DNA of 64,000 nucleotides from positions 2,309,001 to 2,373,000 of the forward strand of contig OU015652.1 in NCBI GenBank assembly GCA_907165275.2, written 5' to 3'. Positions within the stretch are counted from its first letter, which is position 1. Each line of letters begins with the position of its first letter. This DNA is from Zygaena filipendulae (lineage: Eukaryota > Arthropoda > Insecta > Lepidoptera > Zygaenidae). Below the pieces are notes generated by a model. The model had not been told where the DNA came from. It ran no database searches and saw only the letters and a list, made by a program, of their open reading frames with translations. Shown in pieces: positions 23,627 through 33,900 of this stretch. The translations under genes were made by a program, and so were the position numbers.

Positions 23627-24439
23627 TAACAACAAACGGAAAGCAGTTCCCTCTTGTGACATGACAATCATGACAGTACGGACAGTACGGTTAACGATAA
23701 TGTTCCTAAATGAAAGTGGCAAATAACACTCAGTGTTGAGTCCAAAAAGAAGAGAAAAAAAAATAATAATAAAAAAAATCTTGCGAAATGTTACGTCAAG
23801 TTAAAAGGGGACTTTTGGCGGGATTTCTAGCAGAGTGGACGTCAGTTTTATTTCTTTGTTTTGCAAATTAGTTTATCGTGATTAATATTATGTGAATATG
23901 GTGGATTTTGCATAATAGTGATCCATTAGTGATGAACAGTGTGCGGAAACAGTGAAATAAGAAATGGGGCGTTCATCGGGAGGTTTGCGTTTTACTATAC
24001 AACTTCCCACAGAGCGCCCTATTAATGTTCAACTGTGAAGATTTGCTGCCAAAAGTTCTGGTAAAGCACCGAAATGCATCTCACCAATGCATTACTTAAT
24101 TCAGAAGAAAAATACTAATGAATTGGCTATATCGACAAAGTTTCCTTCTGCCTTCCCCGAGAGGGGTAAACTTCACCTAAAAAAAAAAAAACGTCAATTA
24201 AAAGTCGATCTTTAGACATAAGTCTAGTTAATTTGTGAAGTCGATAGTGGTTAAAAATAAAATTCTTATTTGAATCATCATATTAAATTCTCAGACGACA
24301 TCGTCTGAGATTAATGGCTTGTAACTTATAAGCAATTATATTAAAAGTATTAAAGGACTTGTAAGTTTTTTTATTGCAAAAAATATTTACAACAAGAACT
24401 TGTAATGGTATAAAATCACTCCACAAAAAATGCTACAGA
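23627..24439. other. 5' flank of ARFRP1
   Basis: Contains at about 24,000-24,195 a repeat shared with 46,320-46,510 (aaaagttctggtaaagcacc, gaaatgcatctcaccaatgc, gagaggggtaaac) and ending in an A run. The ARFRP1 promoter and 5' UTR should lie in this interval; I cannot place the start site. Confidence 0.4.
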
Positions 24440-27400
24440 ATGTACACCTTGGTGCACGGTTTCTACAAATACATGGTACAGAAAGATGAATATTGTGTAT
24501 TGATTTTAGGACTTGACAATGCTGGGAAAACGGTAAACAAACAAAATATTATTATGTTGCCTTAATATTTATTTACTGTTCAGAAGATTCTGACTTCAGA
24601 CACTTCCATAATTATATTTGCAGAAATGCATAATATTATTCTCGTATTTTTCAGACTTATCTTGAGGCTACTAAAACGAAATTCACTAAAAAGTACAAAG
24701 CTATGAATCCAAATAGAATCACCACTACTGTGGGATTGAATATAGGCAAAATAGATGTTGATGGTGTAAGATTGAATTTCTGGGATCTTGGTGGACAAGT
24801 GGAGCTCCAGTCACTGTGGGATAAGGTAAGATAAGTCCAAAGTATCAATAATTAATTCTTTCACAGGAAAATAAAGTTATTCTTACAATAATAAGATCCA
24901 CTTTGTTCCAGTACTATGCTGAATGTCATGCTGTTATTTACATTGTAGACTCTTCAGACAGAGATAGGGTTGCTGAATCAAAAGAAACATTTGGTGAGTG
25001 TTTTAGTTACTGAAACGAAAACTGATACTAAAATTTAGTATCATTATTCGTTAGGTATTCAATATTGTGTATATCAGTAGAGAGACAGCTCTACATCATT
25101 TTAAACTGAATTGATGAATTGTAATATCATATTGATTAAATAAATTAACATTGCATTTTAACATCAAGTTTTTATTTATTTTAAGAAGTATCTATTTTGC
25201 TATATTTTTAATACATTATTGCCATTTATACCTATATAGGACCATGCAGTTTCACCTGTGATAATTTTGGAGTTCCCACGGAATAGTTCCATACAAATTT
25301 TGCGCCCCCTATTCGCCTTAGGGTTAGAATTTTCAAAATTCCTTTCTTATCAGATGCCTACTTAATACAAAGAACACACAAGTTTCAGGTCTTTACGATC
25401 AGCAGTTTAGGCTCTGTTGATTCATCAGTCATTCAGGACAAAGCATTTTGTATGTTTTTGTGTCACTTTTGTGTCTCAATCACACACAATGGCTTAATGA
25501 ATTTGTATGAAATTTGATATACGAACAGAATAATATGTTCTGGATGACACTTTTTATCTCAACACAAAGAAAAGGTTTGAGAATCCAAACATTCACTCGA
25601 ATGAAGCTGCAGTGGCAATCGATAAGAAGGAATAACATTATTCTGTCAGTCTCTTCACCAGTTAAGTAAATACCGTACCGTACATTAAAAGTCTTTTGCT
25701 ATTTTCAGACCGAATGATAGCATCAGAGCACCTGTCTGGTGTTCCTCTACTGGTGCTGGCCAACAAACAAGACATCCCGGACTGCATGGGAGTCCACACT
25801 GTGAAGCCTATATTCAACCAGAATGCCCATCTCATTGGTGCTAGAGATATCATGTTGATGGCCACATCTGCTTTAACCGGGTGATTATAATAAACTAGAC
25901 ATTCCAGTTTTGTTCGCGTCAAATTAACGTCTATTTAAAAGATAACCTTTTTACCTTTATAAATGACAGCCACAGTCACGTTCCCCGCGTGAGTTTCGGA
26001 ATTGTCGCACGCAGGAACTCAGAAGTAGCCTAATTCATTCCTTATAACAGCAGCTAGCAGTGAAAAAATCAGTTCAACCGTTTCGTAGATCTGATTGAGT
26101 TTTCGGAACTCCCGCAGGAACACAGGTCGTCACACCGAATCGCAAGATTCGTTTGCGAATGCTTAGAAATTTCCAATGCCCGCTCCACATTCACGCGAGA
26201 ATCTTGCGAGAAAAGCACGAGAACATGAATGTAAAGCCGATGTTCTCTGCCGTTTCTCGTAGTTTTCTCGCGTTCTCGCAAGATTCTCGCGTGAATGTGG
26301 AGCGGGCTTAAGCGAAAAGTAATTCGAACCCGCCAATCAAGAGGTTCCGGGTGCGATTCCCGGTGGGGATGGACTTTGTGTGCGTGTTTAAAATAGGTAT
26401 AATATCTATATAGTATAACTAGATTCGCCCTGTGCGCGAGCTGCGAGCAGCTCGCGAGGCTTGGTCGCCCTGTGCCCGGTTGCCCCCCATTGACCTCTAT
26501 TTGTTCGAGCACCCCCCACCTGACTCTTTTAGTTTCGGAGATAATCGAGTTTGAATTTTGTTTTTTTCGGCGGCCATGATTTTTTCCGCCATTTTGAAAA
26601 AAAAGTTTCACTATTGAAATTTTCCCAAGGTGTGGATCAAACTTTGTAAGTAACAGTTTTACTTTTGATGGATAGTTTCGGCAGGCAGCCAACTCACTAC
26701 CTGATGAGGAGCAGGAATCGAAGATGTCAAGGTTTTCCCACAATCATAGAAACCTCCTTTCCACATCTTAAATACATTATATCGACCTAGAGATGCTCCT
26801 TCTGGGAGAACAATTATGCTTAACTTTTTTTCGCCAGCCATTTCGAATCCGTCCGCCATCTTGGAATTATTTATATCCCGATAGAAGAAGATAGTGCACC
26901 ACCAACTGTACAATTTTTTTTTCAATACCCACGGCCGATAGTTTCCGAGCCAGGACCGAAACAATTTCCCCATACAAACAACTAATGTTCGGCGGCCATC
27001 TTGAAAAATGACGCAATCGAAAAACTGATTCGATATTCGGCATCAGCGACCCCAAAAACCCCCGGATGCCGAACCTCACCCGGATCGGATCAACTTTTTT
27101 TTCGGCCGCCATTTTGAATCCGCCATTTTGGATTTTTACTACGCCAGGCGGTTGCCCCCCATCGACCTCTATGACATTTGTTTGAGCACCCCCCACCTGA
27201 CTCTTTTAGTTTCGGAGATAATCGAGTTTGAATTTTGTTCGGCGGCCATGTTTTTTTCCGCCATTTTGAAAAAAAAGTTACACTATTGAAATTTGCCCAA
27301 GGTGAGGATGAAATTTAGTTAGAAACGTTTTCACTTTCGATGGATAGTTTCGGCGGGCAGTCGACTCGCTACCTGATGAGAAGCAGGAATCGAAGATTTC

Positions 27401-30400
27401 GAGGTTTTCCCATAATCACCGAAACGTCCCCTCTACATGTTCCATACATTGTATCAACCTAGAGATGCTCCTTCTGGGAGAACAATTATGTCAATGAGTG
27501 AGTGGCAATCCAGCTTTATATATTATAATATATTATATCATGACGTAATCTATACTAATATTATAAAGAGCAAAAGTTCGTGAGTTTGTGACGTTGTAGG
27601 GGCACTTGGTCGGCTAATGCCTCGCATCGATGGCCCGAAGACGCTAAAACGAAGACTGCTTACGGGAGTGATTAGATCTATCCTCTGCTATGCGGCACCG
27701 GTGTGGAGTAGGGGGCTGAACTATCGAATAGCCAAAACCAAAATCGACAGCTGCTACAGACTCGCAGCAATACGTGCTGCGTGTCTCTACCGCACGGTAT
27801 CTTATGAGGCGGCTATGGCTATCGCAGGCATAATTCCTATTCGTTTAATCATTGACGAATCCTGTCAGGCACACCAGCTTACTGACAAGACTGAAAAAAT
27901 GAGAGCCGATCTAAGACGCGACACGCTCTGCAAATGGCAAGACCTATGGACTGACGCAGAAAAAGGCCTCTGGACAAAAACCATCCTGCCGGATGTTCAG
28001 AAATGGCACAAACGGCGCTTCGGGTCCGTTGACTACTTCTTGTCTCAGTGTCTCTCTGGTCATGGGATATTCAACAGCTACCGAAAGAGGATAGGGAAAG
28101 CACACACGGATATTTGCTGGTACTGCGAGGACGTCGACACTGCGGAGCACACGCTTTTCGTGTGCCCCCACTTCGAAAAGGAACGCGAATTGTTGATCAG
28201 GGATCTTACACACAGCATCAGCAAAGAGAACATGATCGAGGTGATGCTAGGCTGCGAGGGGAGCTGGAATCGCATCAGCGACTTCGTCACCTCAATCATG
28301 AAGCAAAAACAGACCTTTGAGAGAGAGCTTGAGGCAATAGATAGAGGAGGGTAACATCCAGAAACACTCTGCAGCTGAACGATGAGTTAAATCATAGTTC
28401 CGTTCAGCTGCTACGAGTAGCCTGGAGGAGGGGTTTTTAGTCCGTGCAAATCGGACACTCCCTGTCAGTACGGGCTGGCAGGGGTCCGTTAGGGATTTTC
28501 CCCTCCTCGCGATTAAAAAAAAAAAAAAAAAAAAAAGGGGGTAATCTCTGGATCTACTGAACCGATTTTGAAAATTCTTTCACTTATAGGAAGCTACAGT
28601 GATCCTGAGTGTCATCGGGTATTACGGAATTCCCGCGGGAACTCTGAATTTCCCGCGGGTAAAACCACAGCTATCTCTGGATCTACTGAACTGATTTTGA
28701 AAATTCTTTCACTTACAGGAAGCTACAGTGATTCTAAGTGACATAGGGTACTTTTTGTCCTGGAATTCCTGCGGGAACTCCGGAGTTTGTGAGGTCGTGT
28801 GTTTGTGAGATTGTAATGGGTGATCTCTGGACCTACTGAACTGATTTTAAAAATTCTTTCACTTATAGGAAGCTACAGTGATCCTGAGTGACGCAGGGTA
28901 CTTTTTTTCTCGGAATTTCCGCGGGAACTCCGGAGATTGTGAGGTTGTTATCTATGGATCTACTTATTATAGATAGGAAACTAAAGTGACCCTGAGTCAC
29001 ATAGGGTACTTTTTATACCGGAATTCCCGCGGGAACTCCGAAATTACCGCGGGTCAAACCGCGGGGGTCAGCTAGAATAGTATATACCACGTTTGCTTGG
29101 TTTCCACGACACAACGCATCACTATAGTTTACGGAAGGAGTAAATGCGGAAATTAGTGTGTCCAATACGACTAGATGCCGCGGCACTTTTAAAATTTCTG
29201 CGAACAGAACCGCGTTCAACAACTAGTTACGAAATAGTATTGCATAATACTATGAGAATGTAAATGAATATTTAATACGTTGTATAATAAAAAACGATTA
29301 GTCACAAATAATGATGTTGACTTAAAGTTACGATCCGACTGCAACACGAGGTTTAAAACTAAATATTTAAATTGCAGTAGTTAATGTTTAGTCATTAAAT
29401 ACTAGCTTTTACTCGCAGTTTCATTCACAAGTTAGCAACTGATCTAATAAAACCAAGTCAGTTGGCAGATACAAGTAAAACCTCATCGATAATTTTTGGA
29501 ATGTTTGTTTGTCTGTTTGTCAATTTTTTTGAGAAATCATTGAACAGATTGGGCGAGGTTACACTAACCTTTTGTCAAACATAACCCTTCAGAAGCTAGG
29601 TATTTTGGGCCGATTTTTCAATCCCCGAATGGATAAAATCAAAAATTAAACAAGTTGTGGTTAATCTATTGGTCAAATATGCAACTTTACTGTTTATTGG
29701 TCGATTTAAAATGTGTCTACTAAAAATAGCTTCTATCTCTATGGAAAATTTCACCTAAATCGGTGCAGCAATTATTGCTCGTTCGACTAACAAACATCGA
29801 AACAAACGCGTTTGTAATGCGAGTGGAATTTGTGGCTAATGAACTAAGATATTGTTTCTATTAGTTACAAACTTACAACAAACGAAGACCATAAAAATAT
29901 TAATTGGATTTTAACGTTCACACTGCACTATAATAATTTTATAGTTATCAAAGATATCGTGATTCGTGACACATAATATATAGATGCTATACAATGTGTC
30001 GTTACTCGTTTAGTGGGCATGTTGACTAATTTTTTTTCGGTCCGTCTTGTAGATTAATAAAAAATATTGGACACGTATTTTTTCTTTTTTTACATAATCA
30101 AAAAATAACAGCGATACATTGAGTTGAAATTTCGCGTGACGTCACTTACCAGTGCAGTCTAGTATGGCGGCTTGTGGCGGTTAGTGACGTCACGAGCCCC
30201 CGCCCCCCACCCTAAACTTTAATGCGCTTTATCTGTGTTTTCATTTATTTGAAAAATAAAAAAATACGTGTCTAATGATTTTTAATTTTCTAACTGACGG
30301 ACTAATTAGAATTTTGATTTTTAAAAGTCGTCCCTATTGTTGCAGAGACGGCGTAGACGAAGGCATCAGGTGGCTCGTGGACTGTATAAAGAGGAACAGC

Positions 30401-30439
30401 CTGGACCGACCCGCGTGCAACCATGAAGACAACTTATAA
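24440..30439 (+). CDS. ARFRP1: ADP-ribosylation factor-related protein 1 (ARFRP1), five exons, 203 aa
   Basis: Small Arf-like GTPase of the trans-Golgi network. It acts upstream of ARL1 and golgin recruitment and in AP-1-dependent cargo export. Exons: 24,440-24,532; 24,655-24,825; 24,912-24,993; 25,709-25,880; 30,346-30,439. All have GT/AG borders and phases that fit (0, 0, 1, 2), giving 612 nt with stop; the human protein has 201 aa. GTPase motifs are complete: GLDNAGKT (24-31), TTTVG (about 54-58), WDLGGQ (74-79), NKQD (134-137), TSAL (168-171). The N-terminus MYTLVHGFYKYM has Tyr2 in place of the myristoylated Gly2 of Arfs; this matches ARFRP1 and yeast Arl3, whose N-terminus is acetylated and binds SYS1. 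The last exon encodes DGVDEGIRWLVDCIKRN. Intron 4 is 4.5 kb and almost wholly transposon-derived; the first three introns are short. Confidence 0.95.
25230..26115. repeat. GC-cored repeat fragments around ARFRP1 exon 4
   Basis: Diverged fragments lie at about 25,245-25,290 (gcagtttcacctgtgataat) and 25,975-26,115 (gttccccgcgtgagtttcgg, then a gttcaaccgtttcgtagatc block). Exon 4 (25,709-25,880) itself is clean. Confidence 0.45.
26178..26307. mobile_element. 130-bp foldback with perfect 33-bp arms
   Basis: The left arm (26,178-26,210, gcccgctccacattcacgcg...) is the exact inverse complement of the right arm (26,275-26,307). The 64-nt centre is partly self-complementary. This is a typical hairpin MITE in ARFRP1 intron 4. 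Confidence 0.8.
26330..26375 (+). mobile_element. tRNA-derived SINE head fragment
   Basis: ccaatcaagaggttccgggt followed by gcgattcccggtgggg is a B-box-like stretch related to the minus-strand copy at 13,425-13,535. One base of the B box differs (gtgcgattc for gttcgattc), so it is probably inactive. Confidence 0.45.
26485..27490. repeat. Direct repeat pair of ~335 bp in ARFRP1 intron 4
   Basis: Unit 1 (about 26,485-26,820) and unit 2 (about 27,155-27,490) share in order: ttgacctctatttgttcgag (or nearby wording), gcaccccccacctgactctt, tcggagataatcgagtttga, a cggcggccatg box, gatggatagtttcggc, and gagatgctccttctgggaga with caattatg. The spacer (26,821-27,154) carries more ccgccat boxes. Frames across it (for example minus 26,069-26,743) traverse unrelated elements and are not genes. 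Element class unknown. Confidence 0.65.
27600..28536 (+). mobile_element. 5'-truncated R1-clade-like LINE with A tail
   Basis: A 3' fragment of a non-LTR retrotransposon: the C-terminal end of ORF2, a ~160-bp 3' UTR (gtttttagtccgtgcaaatc, cagtacgggctggcaggggt) and a ~22-nt A tract (28,515-28,536). It landed inside a GC-cored repeat: the left flank ends gttgtagggg and the right flank resumes gggggtaatctctgg; the undisturbed order is visible at 18,116-18,140 (reverse strand). A run of G shared by both flanks is the probable target duplication. Confidence 0.8.
27617..28354 (+). pseudogene. C-terminal fragment of LINE ORF2 (thumb and CCHC knuckle), 245 codons
   Basis: Open from 27,617 to a TAA at 28,352. 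The start, LKRRLLTGVIRSILCYAAPV, matches the region after the RT fingers/palm in R1-type elements (the VxxSILLYAAPVW block). Residues about 160-185 hold CWYCEDVDTAEHTLFVCP, a Cys-x2-Cys-x7-His-x4-Cys knuckle typical of this clade. Endonuclease and catalytic RT motifs lie upstream of the truncation and are absent, so it cannot transpose by itself. The frame is intact, suggesting a fairly young insertion. Confidence 0.8.
28537..29075 (+). repeat. Four-fold tandem array of a GC-cored repeat module
   Basis: Four diverged units of about 125-145 bp (starting near 28,541, 28,672, 28,817 and 28,951). Each has atctctggatctactgaac, aggaagctacagtgatcc, a ccgcgggaactc core and a tgtgag spacer; unit 4 is shortened at its left. 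The last ends gggtcaaaccgcgggggtca. The array is the right-hand continuation of the repeat broken by the LINE. Confidence 0.75.
29076..30013. other. Intronic DNA of ARFRP1, mostly unassigned
   Basis: Begins with a fragment (tatataccacgtttgcttgg) that recurs inverted at 13,295-13,312. The remainder is AT-rich with no bounded feature seen. Confidence 0.4.
30014..30336 (+). mobile_element. CRE-palindrome MITE, copy 2, at the ARFRP1 last-exon acceptor
   Basis: A well-preserved copy. Ends gggcatgttgacta and tagtcaacatccc-type are inverse complements (right end here tcgtcccta). Next come tccgtcttgtagattaataa and, at the right, ctgacggactaattag, then two exact GTGACGTCAC palindromes flanking gcagtctagtatggcggctt. 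Total about 320 bp, no coding. The right end stops about 10 nt before exon 5 (30,346), so the branch-point region of that intron is MITE sequence. Confidence 0.85.
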
Positions 30440-30851
30440 GGGCCATCGATCATCGCTCATGCACCGTCACGCGTCACCCGCGGCGCGCGCGCAGCCGTCC
30501 GCGCTGCAAATTAATTACCATGCGCATTGAATACCTAATAATGTAGTTTTCCTATTAAGATAAAGGTGACTCTACCCATTGTTTTTGTACATGCATGTAT
30601 GTGTCACATAATTTTTATATGAATAAAAAGTTGAAACGTTAAAGTAAATTTGTTGCCGTCTTTTTTACACATTGATAAGTTCACTTTTGATAAGAGATAT
30701 GTAATTACTTTATTCGAGGGATAGCAGGCACCTACTCGCACCTGATAAAACACTTGTGATAACAGTACAGTTCGAACTGTTGTGTGCCGTGCTATGTGAA
30801 TTATGGTTACTTGTTTTTGACGTGTGTTGTGTGTAAATAAATTTGTTAACT
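30440..30851 (+). promoter_or_regulatory. Compact ARFRP1-to-AP-1 gamma intergenic region
   Basis: Just 412 bp separate the ARFRP1 stop from the first AP-1 gamma start. A GC-rich block (cggcgcgcgcgcagccgtcc, 30,480-30,500) lies in the ARFRP1 3' UTR. The poly(A) hexamer AATAAA is at 30,622-30,627. The AP-1 gamma promoter and first 5' UTR must fit in about 200 bp after it. A start-stop ATGTGA (30,794-30,799) and a five-codon frame (30,803-30,820) precede the main ATG at 30,852. Confidence 0.6.
30622..30627 (+). terminator. Poly(A) signal of ARFRP1
   Basis: AATAAA 183 nt beyond the stop codon, followed by a T-rich stretch (ttgttgccgtcttttttac) of downstream-element type. Confidence 0.6.
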
Positions 30852-30910
30852 ATGGCGTATCCGATGTATGAAGTTGATTGGAGTGTGCTCCCGCCAGAAC
30901 AGAACAGAAG
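30852..30910 (+). CDS. AP1G1: AP-1 gamma alternative first coding exon 1a
   Basis: ATG at 30,852 opens [19 protein letters not shown] and ends in phase 2 before GTAAGT. It joins the exon at 36,668 in frame. The acidic/aromatic N-terminus is not part of the usual gamma-adaptin start. It lies closest to ARFRP1 and would give the 890-residue form. Confidence 0.7.
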
Positions 30911-33900
30911 GTAAGTGTAGAGGATTTTTTTTGTTTTTTTTTTTCCTGTCATGTAGCCCAATCCAAATAAGATATCGAGTGGATGTGGATAGATAAAGAT
31001 ATGCTTACCTATATATTGGTGAATATTAGAAGTTGGATTGTATTTATTTTTTCACAGAACAGTCATTCATTCACTTACAACTACTTAACTATGTAGGTAG
31101 TTTTTATATTGTAGTAGCCACAAACGGTAGATTGAAGTAAATCCTTTCTAAATGCCTAAATCCTTACTATTATTATAAATGCGAAAGAGAGTTTTTTTTG
31201 TTTGTTACGCTTTCACGGCTAAACGGCTTAACCGATTGCCACGAAATTTTGCATACACGTTTTCAGGGGTACAGAGAAGGACATATGCTACGTTTTATCC
31301 CGGAATTCCCACGGGAATTTCGGAATTAAAGCGGAAGAAACTACGTTAAATTTTGCATACTACCTACACGTTGTCAAGAGTAGGTAGGTACTAGGTACAG
31401 AAAAAATATAGGGTAGTAAGTACTTTGATCACGGTATACCCGCGGGATCTCAGGAACTAACGCGGGTGAAACCGCGGGGAACAGCTAGTAAGTACCTAAT
31501 AAGTAGATAATAAGTATTGTACAGACTTCTGTGGTTTCTTGTGCTATTTTATGTCAAACATAAATTTTATTGTAAATTTGATAAAAAAATAAAAAAAAAT
31601 TACAAAACCAACGTGCCGTGTTTGTACATACCTACATGAAATAGGTTTTGAAAATTATAATCACGGGGCGGGGGCATTGTTACCGTAATATGGATAGGTA
31701 CCAAAACCACTTTTACACGGAAACTTGCCGTATGACTTTTAATTAAACTCTTTAAAGAAGCAATTGGAGTAGGTAGGTAGAAGGAGGAGTAGGTAAGTAG
31801 GTAGGCAGTTTTGTCTTTATTCCGGGGTATAATTCAAAACCCAAAAAATTCCAACTTGGAAGCCGGTTATGCAAAAAAATCTCCCGTTTTGTAAAAATTT
31901 TAACATTGTAAGAGTATCTACCTACTTACCTAGTTATAATTTTTTTTTTTACATTTGATCATTAGTCGATCCCACGTGGTTTCACTTGCGTTATGTGCGT
32001 GAAATTCAGAGTTCCCGTGGGAATTCCGGGGTAAAAAGTATGACCTATGTCAGGAACATTAGCTTCCTTTAAGTGAAAGCATAAAAAAAACAGTTTAGTA
32101 GTGTATCTATGAGTTTATACACAAGCAAACAGACAAAAATCAACATTTCTTTTCTCTTTATAGTATAAATATAGAAGTAAATAGATACCACTTTTTTCTC
32201 CTCCATCTATTCTCCCGCCCATATTTACCTACTGCAGATCCTTTCGACCACTCAAAGGTTGACTGGAAGAAATCCGCTCACGGGATAAGTCCGTCTTTGT
32301 ACGTAAATTAACTCTGCTTTATTTTTATATTTATTACTAAAAGCATACAAACAAAGAAACTGATTTTACTGCCAATTTGTATGAAATTAGGTACCTACGC
32401 TGTATTCCACCTGTATCAAAGAAAATACTCTGACCTGTACGAGTAGGTAATCAAACCCAGTACAACCGAGTACGAGTGCATGCAGCTATTATGAATTGAA
32501 TAAAAACATTATAACCCGTAAAACTTACTGCTTAAATACGCTCTTCAAAAAGATTTCTTCATTAAACGTAAAACCAATTTACCTATAATCATTTTAAAAT
32601 TATAATTTCTACAAACTTGATTTTCTAAGATTTGGAACACGTAGGTGCACCGCGTAGGTCAGAATAAAAAAAAAAATTAATTACATTCTCTTCCGTTTTG
32701 GTTTAAAATGGGTTCGAAAACATTAACAGCAAAATAATACTATTTATTCATGAAAAAATTAACATGAATAATTTTTTTTTAATTAAATCCAATATTTTTT
32801 TGTCTATTTCGAATACTTTATCTGATCACATTATAATTAGTACTGATTTGAACCATCGTCCTGTCATAGCAGATTTGGTCGGCCATGTTGAATTTCTTAC
32901 ACGCACGGGAAATGTCAGCTGGTGACTACAAATAATTATAAATTCTTGGTATTTTATTGTGATATTACAATTATTGGATGATATTACTGTGATACTTAAA
33001 TAAATACAATAATCTGCAATATGTTGCTGTTATGTTATTAATAAAAAAGTGATATGACATTAGTTTGTCAAAAGTAGGCATGCGATTTCACTTGAGCAAT
33101 GCATTTCTATGGCTTGTAACTTGTTAAAATGTCTGTAAACTTGATTAAATCATTGTGAAACGTTATTCATTTTTATTTGTTATGATTTTAGTGTATTTAA
33201 GTGAAATGTTCTTGTGTTAAAGTGTAATTTTAACAGTTTCCTAACTTTTTAACACCTGTCGGTCAAATAGGAATTCTACCTGAATTTGCAATCTCAGAGA
33301 AAGATCTGGTTATCACAAGTAGAATAAAGCAAACAGTCAAGATGAACGGCTCCGAATCTGGGTAATTTTTTTAAATACTATATAAGCAATAAATCAAACT
33401 AAGTTAGTAAAACTGGAAAAGGCATTTTAAACTGATGGGTAGTGAAAAAAACTGTAAATTTATGAAAATATTATTATATGAGTATTGTGTGTAACTAGTA
33501 ATTAATGGATATGCTACAGGTACAATCTGTTTTGTGTATAAAATAATTAGGAAAAGGTGGTCTTCTAAAACTTGTACAGTTTGAACAGCATTAAGGAAAT
33601 ATCATATCTTTAATTCTACAGTCATGCCATTCGTAGACAGACAAACTTTTTTGCCCTAAACTACACACTATCATGCTCCTCAATCCTCAGTTTATGTTTG
33701 AATATTTTTAGAATATGAATAATATTTTTAAACAAAGTTAAATGTCTAAAATATTATTTCAAGAGAAAAATAAGTTGATAGACACCAAAATTACATACTA
33801 TGCTATAATATGACATCTGTTTATTTTTTTCATTTCAGTGTGATTTTGTTAATGTTAAATAATGTCTAAACACTAGCATCAGATATCAGTTAGAACTTCT

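Noticed and set aside
26069..26743. 224-codon minus-strand open frame
   Set aside because: It crosses the foldback at 26,178-26,307, the SINE fragment and a repeat unit; composition and context show a chance frame through transposons.
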